Shown here in pieces: positions 1 through 10,422 of a DNA stretch of 64,000 nt (the first letter of the stretch is position 1; the number at the start of each line of letters is the position of its first letter). This DNA comes from Tigriopus japonicus (lineage: Eukaryota > Arthropoda > Copepoda > Harpacticoida > Harpacticidae): contig CM021315.1 in assembly GCA_010645155.1 (NCBI GenBank), forward strand, positions 5,805,695-5,869,694, given 5' to 3'. Under the pieces are notes generated by a model. The model ran no database searches. It was not told the origin of the DNA and saw only the letters and a list, made by a program, of their open reading frames with translations. The position numbers and the translations under genes are program-made.

Positions 1-900
1 GTGGGAACGAAGTAAGAGAACAATTTTGAAGTCTCCCACAACAGAGGCCGCTTGAGGAATGAAGATCAAAAGGTTCAAGAGCCTTGTCTCTAGTCTTAAA
101 TTTCTCCCTTCGGGTCCGTGGAGACAAGATTCAGTGGTAAAGGAAATGGGCCAGTCCATATGAATGTGGACATAAAACAAGACAAAAGTGAGCCCGAAAT
201 ACACCACAAACAGCGGGAAGATGGATCTTGCTATCCAAGAAGTGGCCAAATCTTCATTTTTCTTCGTAAGTTGAAGTGATTTGAGCCTAAATAAAGTTAA
301 AATATTGTACATGTGGATGTCACTTGAGACTTTTGCAATTTTTATTTTGCTAGGTTTTGCTCTTACTACCCAATAGCATGTCACTTATATGTTCTTGAAA
401 TGTACATTTATAATACATTGCAAATTTTTGAAATTAATTGAACCCTCATAGAACATTACGTACTCATTATGCTACTCATTTTTCCTGACAAATGTAGCTT
501 ACCATTTGTCAGATTGACTTTTTAATAATTCTAACGAATCTGAATATGCATGGACTTACCGTAAAATAGCGATAAGGGCCGAACAAAATGGGGCCAATGT
601 GATGGGGGTGTAAATGGCAAAATACATAATGTAGCAAAGACAGTTGCCTGGAAACGCGGTGCTTAAACTAGATAGAATTAGAGTTAGGATGAAGAATCCT
701 GGCAACAATATAGACATCACCAAGTCCACGAAATGAATGATGAATACCGAATGCTGGAGGATTTTGAATCCTTTACAGAAATAGTTTAAGCTCCACAAAT
801 TAGCACAAATACACAAGGATATAAGCAACCATATGAAATGGAATGCTGGATAGTTTAATATCCAAGGATCTTGATTTGAATTAGACATTGTTTGGTCCAT
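1..900 (-). CDS. Partial seven-transmembrane (GPCR-like) receptor, C-terminus beyond window edge
   Basis: Two exons are visible on the minus strand, 900-560 and 286-1, joined by a GT-AG intron (donor GTAAGT after 560, acceptor TTTAG before 286) with matching phase 2. They give 209 residues from the ATG at 900 and stay open to the window edge. Five hydrophobic segments follow in order: roughly residues 16-40, 48-78, 88-112, 130-152 and 180-200. A Cys at the start of the third segment and another in the loop after the fourth (ESC) would form the disulphide usual in rhodopsin-like receptors. The DRY motif is absent, replaced by ILRLKS. The layout fits TM1-TM5 of a class A-like receptor, probably a divergent lineage-specific orphan. 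The start could be further upstream, since the frame is open to about 970 without another ATG. Ligand and subfamily are unknown. Confidence 0.55.
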
Positions 901-1741
901 CAAAAGCTTAAATGGGATCCTCAATGGAACACCACCGGTATTGTACTTCAAACAAAATGAGAAGACCTTTCCTTTAAAAGCCTCAAGTGATGGTTAACTC
1001 TGTGAACAGAAGTATTGCACTATGACTCGAAAATATTTCCGCTTCAAAAATTTTGTTGACTTACGTTTTGAATGGATACTTTGGCATGTTTCTTGGGTCC
1101 GTCAAATGTCAACGGTCAAAAGTCTTTCTAATGAAATCTGCAAAAACACTATTTTGGTGATACTAAAAAGCTTCAGCTCCAAAGAAATCGAAAATATTTT
1201 GGTAGTATGTTGAACTTGAAAAATATTACTCCACGAATTCAAAATGCATAGGAAGTGAAGACAAATCCATCCTTCCATGGATTTGGATATTGGCGAAACA
1301 TCCTTGCTTAATTGTGAAATCAAGAGCAACGGACAGAGACATGTCCGTGCACCATCTCTTTGAATCCGTTTATATTTTTCAACATAGAACTGAAACGTCA
1401 ATTGGATCCAACTTGTGTGTCAAAGTGTAACATTTGAACGTATAAAGGCGTTTCTCCTCGGTGGTTATTCCACAGTGGTTTCCTAGGAACGATTCCGTCC
1501 AATTAGTTTCATATAAGTGTAAACCAACATGTTCTGACACAAAAAAGCTGTTGTTGTGAGACTATAAATCCACGCCAGTTTAGTACGTAAAGAAGCAACC
1601 GGTACATACGTATGCTAACACATATGTTTAAGAAATGCTAATGTTTATCAAACTCTCCTCTCTTTGTTATTGTTTTATTATTTTAGATTTTACCTTTCTT
1701 TCATTTTTGAAAAAGGGGAGACGTGGTCATGGTTGCATCGG
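901..1741. other. Intergenic sequence, nothing recognised
   Basis: AT-rich sequence between the receptor gene and the first transposon. Short ORFs on both strands (for example 1102-1401 minus) show no family features. The promoter and 5' UTR of the receptor gene probably lie here, but I see no clear core element. Confidence 0.4.
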
Positions 1742-1763
1742 AGAAAACCCTGTAAACACTAAT

Positions 1764-2952
1764 TGCCACAAGAATGATCACGTCGGAACGGCAAGATAGG
1801 TTGCGTGACAAAAATGATGTTGTTTTGGCGGTGAAACCTACTGGGTGAATCAGAAATAAGATAAGTAAATAAGGACTATGAAACCAAAAGTGAGGTGAAA
1901 AAATCTATTCAGGCTTTAGAACGAGTTTTTATCCCTATAATTTCATTCAAATGAATTGATAAACAGAATTTTAATGATTCAAAATGCATAAGAATTCCCG
2001 CTGAATTTGGCTGCACTTAATAATTTGTTATTGGATTTTTAAATGGAGGCAAACACTATACTTCCGGCATACCATTGTTACTTCCTCGACATGTTAATAA
2101 TACTTAAATGAAAATCATTTCTTTTTCACACATCTCACTCATGCACTGGATGTCCCAAGTCTTCATCTACCTTATTACCAATTTAGGTGATCAATGATCA
2201 CTGATCATGCTCTGGCTATTTTTATGTTAAATTAATGACTACACAGTGGAACAGATTTGGAAAGTTCCAGAAACAATTTTTTTAAGTTTCAAATTTGCCA
2301 AAAAATATTTCAGCTGGAATTGGACAAATAAAGTTTTTTTCTGCTTAATTTGTTTCTTCATGGGCCAATGTAATTTTTCATATAACTTTTGTCTGCATTT
2401 TCTGTCCTAAGATTCTAGATTTTTGTTTACGTTCTTTCACTATGAAAAAAATGGCAATCCTTTTTAGGGTCAAATTTGAACTTAAAAAAAGTATTTTTGG
2501 TCTTGCTAACATGGAAACATTTTTTTTCTATCTTCCCTAAATGTCCTCTGATTCAGGAGACAACTGGGAGCAGCACTACTTATGTTTAAATCTTCTCTTT
2601 CTCCAACACAATAGCATAGCGTTGCAGCAATGCACGAAGCTCATAGGTTATAATTTTGGGTTTCCACTGCTGTAAGGGATTTTGGAATAAACTTTTTCTG
2701 TCATGAATTGGCAAAATGGTTTGCTTTTATGTAAGTTTAGGTAAGTTTGTAAAAGGTTAAGATTGGTTGGGTTAGGTAAGTTTGTAAAATGTTAGAATTG
2801 GTTAATTTAGGTTCAGATATTCTAACCTTTCCCCTTTTGTCAATATCTGTGACTCTCCCCGTTTTTCCCTGATTTAACGACGTGCTCACGGAACAAGATT
2901 ATTTTTGCCACGCAACCTATCTTGCCGTTCCGACGTGATCATTCTTGTGGCA
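1764..2952. mobile_element. 1.2-kb inverted-repeat element nested in the left arm of the larger transposon
   Basis: Ends are inverted copies beginning TGCCACAAGAATGATCACG, with about 55-60 bp of terminal repeat and two or three mismatches near the inner end. Removing it restores the left arm of the host element exactly as in the intact right arm (TGTAAACACTAAT followed by GGAA). Only a 2-bp AT is then duplicated, or no bases at all, depending on where the ends are drawn. It therefore inserted after the host element. No coding capacity is seen. The interior near 2720-2810 has an imperfect tandem repeat of a GTTAGGTAAGTTTGTAAAA-type unit. Superfamily is unclear. Confidence 0.8.
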
Positions 2953-3572
2953 ATGGAACAGTGTAATCCAGGTTTGTAGCCGCTTTTTTAAATGTTGCGC
3001 TGGGGCCTCGCTCCCAGTTTTTTCCGCCTGTGGTAGCTTGGAAAAAGTGCGAGTGGTTCAGTTAAAAGGTGATTAATCAGACTTGTGTTAAACCTATTGT
3101 CAAAATGAGAACAGAATTGACTAGGGTAGAGACATATGTAAGTCATCAAACAAACGATCTCAAAATTGGTAGATGAAATATTGAGTATTTTGGAATCTAA
3201 AACAAGCCAATGTTATAACTGATTGGGTCCGACTGTACACTCGTGAATTGTGCGACAAATCATTGACTTGAAGAATAGGCATGCCATTATTTTTGTCAAA
3301 TAGAAAGTACTCAACACCCAGTTTTGGTCATTTTTAGCAGGAGTTGACCTTTAATGTTACCAATACTACGTGATATATATCTCATGTCTCGTAAGATCCA
3401 TCTTTTTGGCCTTCTGATACTTAGAAGTCAAGGAGATGCATAGTTCTGGGGTACGACTGGACATATTAGCATCAAGCAGTTGCGAGCCAGGTGTATGTAC
3501 ATTTCAATTTTCGTGATCGTGATGAACAAGAGAGAGTCGCTTCTCAATAAGGGAGCTCAAAAAGTGCGTCTG

Positions 3573-4269
3573 CAGGGTGTGCCATATTAAAATGAACTAA
3601 GAAAATGAAAATGGCCTAAAATATATCAATGGAATCAGTCTGCATAGGTGCCTTCTATCTGTCCATATAGTTGTCAATATTGCAATAAAGGCACTAAGAT
3701 TGGCTTTTATTGTCAAATGTCAAAGGTTGAAAATAAATGGCAAAAAATGAAGCTTTCAAAGACCTACAAACAGCATTTGGAAACATTCAAAATGACTAAT
3801 ACAATAGCTGGAAACCTTAAAATAGCAAATGAAATGACATAAGCTTGTATATTTTGAATTTTAGTGTATATCAAAACTGATGTCATTTGTATTTGTCCAT
3901 TTTTTCCCAATATGGCTCTTTGAGTTTAAATCTTTGATTTCATTTTTCTCATTCTTATAAAAAAATGGCTGAAAACTGCATATAGCAACTTGAAATCTGC
4001 ACCTGACTATTTTCTCTCTCATGGAAACCATTACAATTGGAAAGCGGATAAGGATTGAGATCCCAAGAAGGAGGGAGCAACTTTTACTGCAAATTAATAA
4101 TGTTAACATAATCTTGCCCCGAATAAGACACATTTCGAAAGTGAGAATGAATTAAAAAGAGGCATAAGCTTGTTTCTACTAGGTGAATTTCATTGACAAG
4201 GTGCTTCTAAGAAAAAAACATTTTACTTAAATATACTTTCCTAGGCCAGTTTTCAAGTGGTACACCCTG
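3573..4269. mobile_element. Possible 0.7-kb MITE inside the large element
   Basis: CAGGGTGTGCCA at 3573-3584 faces its inverted copy TGGTACACCCTG at 4258-4269 (11 of 12 match). Ends of the CAGGGTGT type occur in mariner-like elements. Flanks are TG on the left and TA on the right, so a TA duplication is at best mutated. Inner sequence similarity between the ends is weak, which keeps confidence low. Confidence 0.35.
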
Positions 4270-4944
4270 TAGATGACCTTGTTCATGATGGCAGTGAAGT
4301 TAGCCCAAACCTCCACCCTCTAAAATTACCACTCATCCCTGTTTTTAGAGGTCAATGATTGACGACAAAACGTTGATATTTTTAGATTTAGATGTGATGA
4401 TCTTCAGCTGTCCGTCTTTTTTGCAAAAAAATATCTGACAAAATAGGTTTGGGAATGGATGCATTTTCGATTATGATATCCCCTTCACATAAGTTGTGTA
4501 GAAAATGTGGAGGATGTTCATGGAATCTTTGAAACATTGTTAAGTATCTGAACACTTTCCAAACTTTCAAAAAAGTAGTCAATGGTTCGTGCGTCCTCAA
4601 CATTAGACGTTTTGTTTCATGACATGTTCGCTTCTGTTTTTGAAGAGAGTTGGGCGCACAGAGCTTTTAAGCAACAGAGATGGCAAATTTTGGCTTTGGA
4701 TGAATTTGTCATTTCTTGCCATTTGACAGATTCTTGTTCCTTGTTTCTCCAACTCAATCTCTTGAATCCTGGATCAGGGCAAATTTTCCTCCGCATTAAA
4801 TTTAGCTCATGTTGCATTTTTAAGGCAGAGATATGTTTTTGCTTGTAATTAGAGGCACATTTCCCTGCCCTGCAATTTTTTGAGAAGATCATGAAATCTA
4901 AGCTTGTAGATTGTTTGAAAGTCTATGATATCATTTCCCCCAGG

Positions 4945-5762
4945 ACACCACGTTTTAGTAATCATCCAATTGATAAACAATTAGAACAGTTCATTGACAT
5001 TTGGTCAATGAGACATTGAGTCATCAGCCAGTTGATGTAGTTTATCTTAACTTTACCATGACCTTTGATAAGGTGCATATTTATGGTCTTGCTTCATTAA
5101 CTCAAACAATGGGAAGCAGGGTAAGGTCCAGAGTGGGATTGAAAGTTTCATTAGTGAAAGGAAGCAAATCCTGAGGCTGAAGGATTATTGAGTGGCATGA
5201 AAAAATTTAAAAACACATTTGCTTCACCTAGATGGCTCTCACATGACTTAGCATGCCCTCAGCACATCCTACTTGGGTGCGTTCTTTTGTTCTCAAAATG
5301 AACAACTCACCATCAGAGCAGGCCTTCTTAATGAACTAAAGTTAAGCTTCAATCAAAGAGAAAATGACAATTAGTCCCATCTTGAGGTAGAAACGGTTGT
5401 GGGTGCTTCCATTTAGTCTTTGGTCTTAATTTGTGATTACTCAACATGGCTTTTTGATTTTTGAACACAATAATATCGTAGCTAAGCTCTAAAAGACTTG
5501 AAATATGAAGAGAAATCCACTTTCAGATGGAAGCTATAATTTTGGCAACAAGTGTAAGTTGAGGATAGATTTGCAATCAAGAGAATTTGGCCCTGTTTTG
5601 GCTCCTTTTGGTGGCAATTATTGTAACCTTCATTTAAAATTCTTCATCCCACAAAGTTCCATTTTAGGTCTGCTCTTTTCTATCATTTTCATTGCCCCTC
5701 TTAATAACCTTGGTACAAACACCAGTATTTCATCCTATGTTAAAGATCCAAAATTAGTTTGA
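4945..5762 (+). mobile_element. Decayed LINE reverse transcriptase fragment
   Basis: Translated pieces match the order of non-LTR reverse transcriptase motifs. QLEQFID appears near 4985, then DVVYLNF and TFDKV (motif A) near 5033-5080. F-I-S-E-R-K-Q-I follows a +1 frameshift near 5145-5170. Near 5650-5760 there is a PQSSILGLLF block (from PQGSxLGPLLF) and SSYVKDPKLV, where the catalytic YADD is degraded to YVKD. Several stops and frameshifts, and about 400 bp of extra sequence between 5193 and 5640, show it is dead. It lies inside the large inverted-repeat element. Confidence 0.7.
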
Positions 5763-6197
5763 GAAGGAATGGTTAGGACTCAAAAAGTTCAGTTCATTAG
5801 TTGGAGAAGGTCTTCCCTCTTTTGCATGAAGTTCTGCCATTTTCTGCAAGTATTTTTGCCTGGTGGCAGAAGCACGACATTCATCCATTTGCCATCACTG
5901 AATGCAGTCAAGAACTGGAGATCATGGTTTTAGATCCCAAAATACTCAACATTTCATCAACCAATTTTGAGATCGTTTGTTTGATGACTTACATATGTCT
6001 CTACCCTAGTCAATTCTGTTCTCATTTTGACAATAGGTTTAACACAAGTCTGATTAATCACCTTTTAACTGAACCACTCGCACTTTTTCCAAGCTACCAC
6101 AGGCGGAAAAAACTGGGAGCGAGGCCCCAGCGCAACATTTAAAAAAGCGGCTACAAACCTGGATTACACTATTCCATTAGTGTTTACAAGAAAACCC

Positions 6198-7576
6198 CGC
6201 CCAGGGTTTTGCGTATTTTTTTCGGGCGGGTGTTTCGTTTTTTTTGATATTTTTGATTCATATTATTAACTCTTCATGTTATCTTTTTCATATTGGCCCA
6301 CGTCAACATATCACTACTGAGTTTTTAACGCTATGTGACACGTTCATAACTCGATTTTTTTTGTACAAACAAGAATTTTTAGCATTTTTTGTCTCGAGAT
6401 TTTTTAAATCTTGCCGGAAATAACACGAATTAAACATATTTTACACACACTTTCACAGGACCTTTTCAAAAAATAATATTTTTTTTCAAACTCTAGAATC
6501 ATTTGTGTAGAACAATGTTCTTAAGGAAGGCAAAGGTCAAAACAGACAAACTTACGATCAAAAAGTTTAATCAGAATTGATACACATATTTGGCCAAATT
6601 TAACTTTTTATGTCAATAAGTGGCATTTTAAGGCCAGAAAATACACTTATTAGCAAGTTTTGTCGAATTGAGTACAACTTGTATAAAAAAATATTACAAC
6701 TTCCACGTAAAACTTTAAGGGTAAAAACTGCAACTATGTCTGAGTTATATTTATAACATATCCCAATCTTTCATATCTTCTTCAAGAGTTCTAGGAAACA
6801 CAATGTCCACGGGAATTGAATTTTAGTCGCACATAATCACTCACATAGCGGTTAAGCACAACTTTGGGGGACGAGTTAGATGCATCATATAGGGACAAAA
6901 AAGAGAAAATCCCGAAAAAACGCCATGGCAGGAGTTTCGGGTTTAGTCGGTTTAAAGTCAACCGGCCGGGATTGAAGCAACCCTGAACGTGGTTAGAGTC
7001 TGATTTTTCTCCCCGACCTTTCTCAAGGAAATTTTTTGATGTTAATCCACACCCACAGACGGAGAACCAATCTGATACCGGACATGAGATTGCCTTTCTG
7101 AAAAACTTTGGACGATATGATGGTTGACTTCGTTGGCCGGGCAAGGCTCAAACCTCCAACTCTAGCGCCGACAAAAAAAAATATCCCTGTACAGGGTGAC
7201 ACATAAATCTTTGCCTGTTGGCAATCATAACAAAATCACTTATTTTTGCCTTACTAATTGCAAACGAAGAAGGTTTACAAAATGAAATATGTTTATCAAT
7301 CATTTACAAACTACTTTTATATTTTACACATTTTTGTCAGGTTGTAGGAAAACACCAAAATGAATTGATTCCCTACGGCTCTGTTTTTGATAAAAGTTGA
7401 TGTGTCCATGATTTGAGAAGCACCCAAAGGACAATATACCATTGTCCCTTTATAGTTTGTTAATTCTGTTCTGGAACCATTAGCTTTCTTCTTCGAGCCA
7501 AAAATGAAACTTCTTCCATTTCAAGGCGAGTTTAAATGACTCTAATTAATCTTGCATTCAATTGATCCAACTTTAA
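6198..7576. other. Non-coding AT-rich sequence, nothing recognised
   Basis: No supported gene. The longest open frame, 6791-7144 on the minus strand (117 codons), has no recognisable domain and no start context. The short palindrome CCCTGTACAGGG is at about 7186-7197. Confidence 0.4.
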
Positions 7577-7777
7577 TCACGCTCACAGGCACCCTCCGTA
7601 TGTATAGCAACTGATTTGGGTGTCATTTTTAAATACGAGATCAAGACAGCTCTTGTACAATACCTTTTTGAAAACAATCAGGAATTATGGACATTGGAAA
7701 TATTGCCGGAATCTAGCTATGGGGATCAAGTTCCTTTGGCTCCATTGATCACTCGTATGGAAAAGTGTAAAAGCTAA
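7577..7777 (+). CDS. Unrecognised short coding-like segment, possible exon or gene fragment
   Basis: An open frame of 66 codons ends in TAA at 7777 and has no ATG of its own near its start. Its translation has balanced, protein-like composition rather than low complexity, with segments such as ALVQYLFENNQELW and DQVPLAPLITRMEK. I do not recognise the family. It lies 0.2 kb before a piece resembling a KNTC1 exon and between transposon remnants, so it may be a captured or decayed exon. It could equally be a chance ORF. Confidence 0.2.
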   Translation, partial: SRSQAPSVCIATDLGVIFKYEIKTALVQYLFENNQELWTLEILPESSYGDQVPLAPLITRMEKCKS

Positions 7778-7981
7778 AAGTAGCTGATTGAAAGATGTAC
7801 AGCAAAGGTTTTGTTCTTTGATTATTGAAAAGCGAAGGTATGCAAGATTTTGTCTTGTCTCTGAGGCGGCAAAGATTTATATGTCACAGTGTACAGGGAT
7901 ACCTGCCTCGTAAAACTGGTTTACATTTGGCTCTGCATTTGGGCAAAAAACTGCTTAGTTGTTAACAAAGAATTTCATTTC

Positions 7982-8029
7982 AACAAAGATATGGGGATGA
8001 TGAGATCTTTTCAAGCTCAATTAGCAGTA
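7982..8029 (+). pseudogene. Short copy of a KNTC1 exon 3 segment
   Basis: Bases 7982-8028 align without gaps to 11783-11829 inside exon 3 of KNTC1 at 41 of 47 positions. Read in the KNTC1 frame, five of the six differences are synonymous third-position changes, and one changes Glu to Gly. The next difference (GTT/GTA) is synonymous too. Just upstream the match continues weakly from AACAAAG at about 7964 with a 3-bp insertion. Similarity stops at about 8030, next to the LINE remnant. No other KNTC1 exon sequence is clearly present nearby. Confidence 0.7.
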
Positions 8030-8040
8030 CGATCTATGTT

Positions 8041-9798
8041 CTATAGATCTATAACTGACACATAGAGAAGGAACAGTGTTGGTGATATGACACTCCCCTG
8101 AACTGTTCCAAAAGGCACCTCAGCCATTCTTGGCATATCAGACCCCACCTTTACAATCTGTTTCTGGCTTATAAGGAACGACCCGACCCATCTCCTGCAC
8201 ACTCGATCAAAGCGAAGTAGGTCTAATTTCCTATCAAGAATCTTTTTGTCCAAGCAATCGAAGGCTGAACTCTGGTCATAGGTTGTCAATGCCACTCTTA
8301 AACCCATTTTCCTGAGTTCAACAACCTTGGCGTACATCATATTGATCGCAGAAACCGAGTTACGATGCCGTCGATATCCATGATGGGATTCTGGCAGAAT
8401 GCCAAACTCTTCGCAAAAGTCAATGATTTGGTCATTGGGTACCATTTCCATGATCTTGGATACGGTTTTAAGAAAAGTTTTTGGTCGAACGTTTTCCTTC
8501 AGTTTGATGTCACCCTTCTTGTGCACGGGAATAACCTTAGGAACCTTGAGAAGGACAAGAAACTCGCCCTACATTAAAGAGTAGGAACGGGCAAAAAGTG
8601 TAAAAAGATTTTTGGTAACATAAACACATTTATTTGCCTTTTTGCACTTTTCACCTTTATTTGCACGATTTTTTACGAATTCGGCCTAAAATGAACGATT
8701 TGTTGAGAGTTTGCTATTTCGTCTTTGAAAATATTTATTTTTGGAAGATTTTATTTTTAAATTTGAAAACTAAATCTGATATACCACTCATCACAAAATT
8801 TCAGACAATCTGAATTAGTCAAAAAAGACACAAAATTGGATAAGCACAGTGAGAAAAAGGTTGTTGATTTTGTGCTCCGTAGTATTGCGCCGCCCTTTTC
8901 TGGTGATTCTGTTCTTTCCTGTTCTGCGCTCGATCAAATATTTCAAACGGTCAGTTGCACCGCAACAAACGGTCGAGAATGAGATGCGATCGTAGAATTT
9001 TAGTGAAGCAATGAGACACCAGAGGCCACGACGGTGCTACGGAGCAAAAAACAGGCCCAGCTGATGTTTACTGAGCTTCCCTTGTTGTGTAAATCTCACT
9101 GAATATTGGCCTTCTTGTATTTTTAGAGCACAATCAATGTAACTGAATACAAGAATATTTTTTCAATAGATACGTTTTTCTTTTTTCAATTACTTTTAGG
9201 ATAATATTTTAATAAAAGTGAATACATGTTCCCTATTTATTGAGTACTTTTATATTCAGCTTTGATTGCATCCCAACACAATCAGAAATTCCTTCTTTGC
9301 AGTTTGTTTACCTTTCTCATTAGGCATAATCAAAACAAAGAAGACCATTTTGAACAACAAAAGTAAAACATATTTTGAAAATCTTCCCGGCTCCCAGCGT
9401 AGTCTGACATAGTATTGATTACTACGACTTCAATATCTAAATTTTGCTCTTCAAGATTAAAAAATAACAAGCAGATGACAAGAAAGTATCTGAAGGTTTT
9501 TGTTTCAGAAATTTTTTAAATTTTATTTGCGCTTTTGACCTTTTTCTGCATTGTATTTTACGATTTTGGGCTGATTTTTGTGCAACTTTTGGTAACCAAA
9601 AGCTTCTTTTGATTTGCACTTTTTGCCCGTCTCTATTAATGAGACATTAGCTAATTCTGTCACTGGAATGATTATTACATTAGCAATGACTTTAAGAGTT
9701 CTTGAGGATATATCGTCCAATCTGCACAAGTCTTTAGACTTGACCTGCTTAAAGATCCGCATCACGTCGTCTTCGGATACTTCTCGGAAACTAAACAT
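8041..9798 (-). mobile_element. Degenerate LINE reverse transcriptase, split by a hAT-type insertion
   Basis: The minus-strand pieces 9798-9644 and 8573-8041 read as one retrotransposon once the inserted element is removed. First comes a segment with VTELANVSL, then across the junction KVIPVHKKGD, an HGYRRHRNS block, YDQSSAFDCLDKKIL (motif A, from the usual DxSKAFD), and FGTVQGSVISPTLF (the PQGSxLSPxLF block). The frame stays the same across the junction with one in-frame TAG, as expected for a decayed copy. The piece ends before the YADD motif, so it is 3'-truncated. The family is non-LTR, and the exact clade is not assignable here. Confidence 0.75.
8582..9635. mobile_element. Non-autonomous hAT-type element (1054 bp) inserted in the LINE remnant
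   Basis: Left end TAGGAACGGGCAAAAAGTG and the reverse complement of the right end, TAGAGACGGGCAAAAAGTG, form terminal inverted repeats. The flanks TTAAAGAG (8574-8581) and TTAATGAG (9636-9643) match at 7 of 8 positions. An 8-bp duplication with ends of this type is the signature of hAT elements. Excising the element and one flank restores the LINE reading frame, which independently confirms the borders. No transposase ORF is present. The mismatches in ends and duplication suggest moderate age. Confidence 0.8.
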
Positions 9799-9953
9799 CT
9801 CGATTTTTTTTTGGACATTTGTCTAAAAGGCAAATATTCAGATCTAAATTAGCAAGTTCGTCAAAATGACCTGGAAAATAGTTGGAAAATGCCAAAATAA
9901 TTGATAAAAGTTAAAATAGTTGTGAAATAACGTGTAACGCACGGAGAAATGAT

Positions 9954-10085
9954 CAAAGAGTTTGAAGGTGAGAAGCCCCCCTGGCATATTTATTTTATTG
10001 CAATGGCTAGAGTTTATCACACATATTTATACTTGTTTGACTAGTGAATGCACAGGTCAATTAACAATTGACATGAGATGTATCA
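9954..10085 (+). repeat. 132-bp direct repeat, copy 1
   Basis: This segment, starting CAAAGAGTTTGAA and ending GAGATGTATCA, recurs in the same orientation at 10291-10422 with scattered substitutions and identical overall length. The two copies bracket a GC-rich minisatellite, suggesting a unit duplication that includes or flanks it. Confidence 0.8.
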
Positions 10086-10153
10086 GGAGTCAATATTTCT
10101 CAAGTCAGTTTTTTTACAATTTTGAATTGTACAAAAATGAGGGCTCTTCTTGA

Positions 10154-10276
10154 CCCACGGTAGGGGCTCGTTCGTTCCACGGGAGGGGCTTGTTCGTCCC
10201 ACAGGAGGTCTAACGCGTTCGTCCCGCATGAGGGGCTTGTTCGTCCAACGCGAGGGATTCGTTCGTTCCATTCGTC
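10154..10276. repeat. GC-rich minisatellite, about 22-bp unit, five imperfect copies
   Basis: The unit is close to CCACGGGAGGGGCTTGTTCGTC, repeated about five times with substitutions and one 3-bp longer copy. It is markedly more GC-rich than the AT-rich surroundings. It also creates overlapping repetitive ORFs on the minus strand, which are not genes. Confidence 0.75.
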
Positions 10277-10290
10277 CTCCATTGAGGTTC

Positions 10291-10422
10291 CAAAGAGTTT
10301 GAAAGTATGAAGTCCCCTGGCACATTTACTTTGTTGCATTGGCCAAAGATTTATGGCAGATATTTATACTTGTTTGACTAGTGAATGCACAGGTCAATTT
10401 ACAATTGACCTGAGATGTATCA
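10291..10422 (+). repeat. 132-bp direct repeat, copy 2
   Basis: Second copy of the segment at 9954-10085. The best conserved part is the block TTATACTTGTTTGACTAGTG followed by AATGCACAGGTCAATT. Confidence 0.8.

Larger units (their letters stand above)
1751..6188. mobile_element. 4.4-kb DNA transposon with 262-bp terminal inverted repeats and 9-bp target duplication
   Basis: The right end, 5927-6188, is an almost exact reverse complement of the left end (1751-1763 continued at 2955-3203 after a nested insertion). Both arms are 262 bp and I count about four mismatches. Outer ends read TGTAAACACTAAT. The 9-bp direct repeat AGAAAACCC flanks it at 1742-1750 and 6189-6197. Long inverted repeats with a 9-bp duplication are typical of Mutator-like elements (MULEs). 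That class call is inference, because no transposase ORF is visible. The interior holds a possible MITE, a LINE fragment and unassigned AT-rich sequence, so this copy looks non-autonomous. High arm identity implies recent insertion. Confidence 0.85.

Noticed and set aside
6791..7144. 117-codon minus-strand ORF
   Set aside because: No domain recognised and it lies in transposon-rich AT sequence. It could be a repeat remnant but cannot be assigned.
10083..10339. Repetitive minus-strand ORFs rich in RTSPSRGTNEPL-like units
   Set aside because: Produced by the 22-bp minisatellite, whose unit is not a multiple of three.
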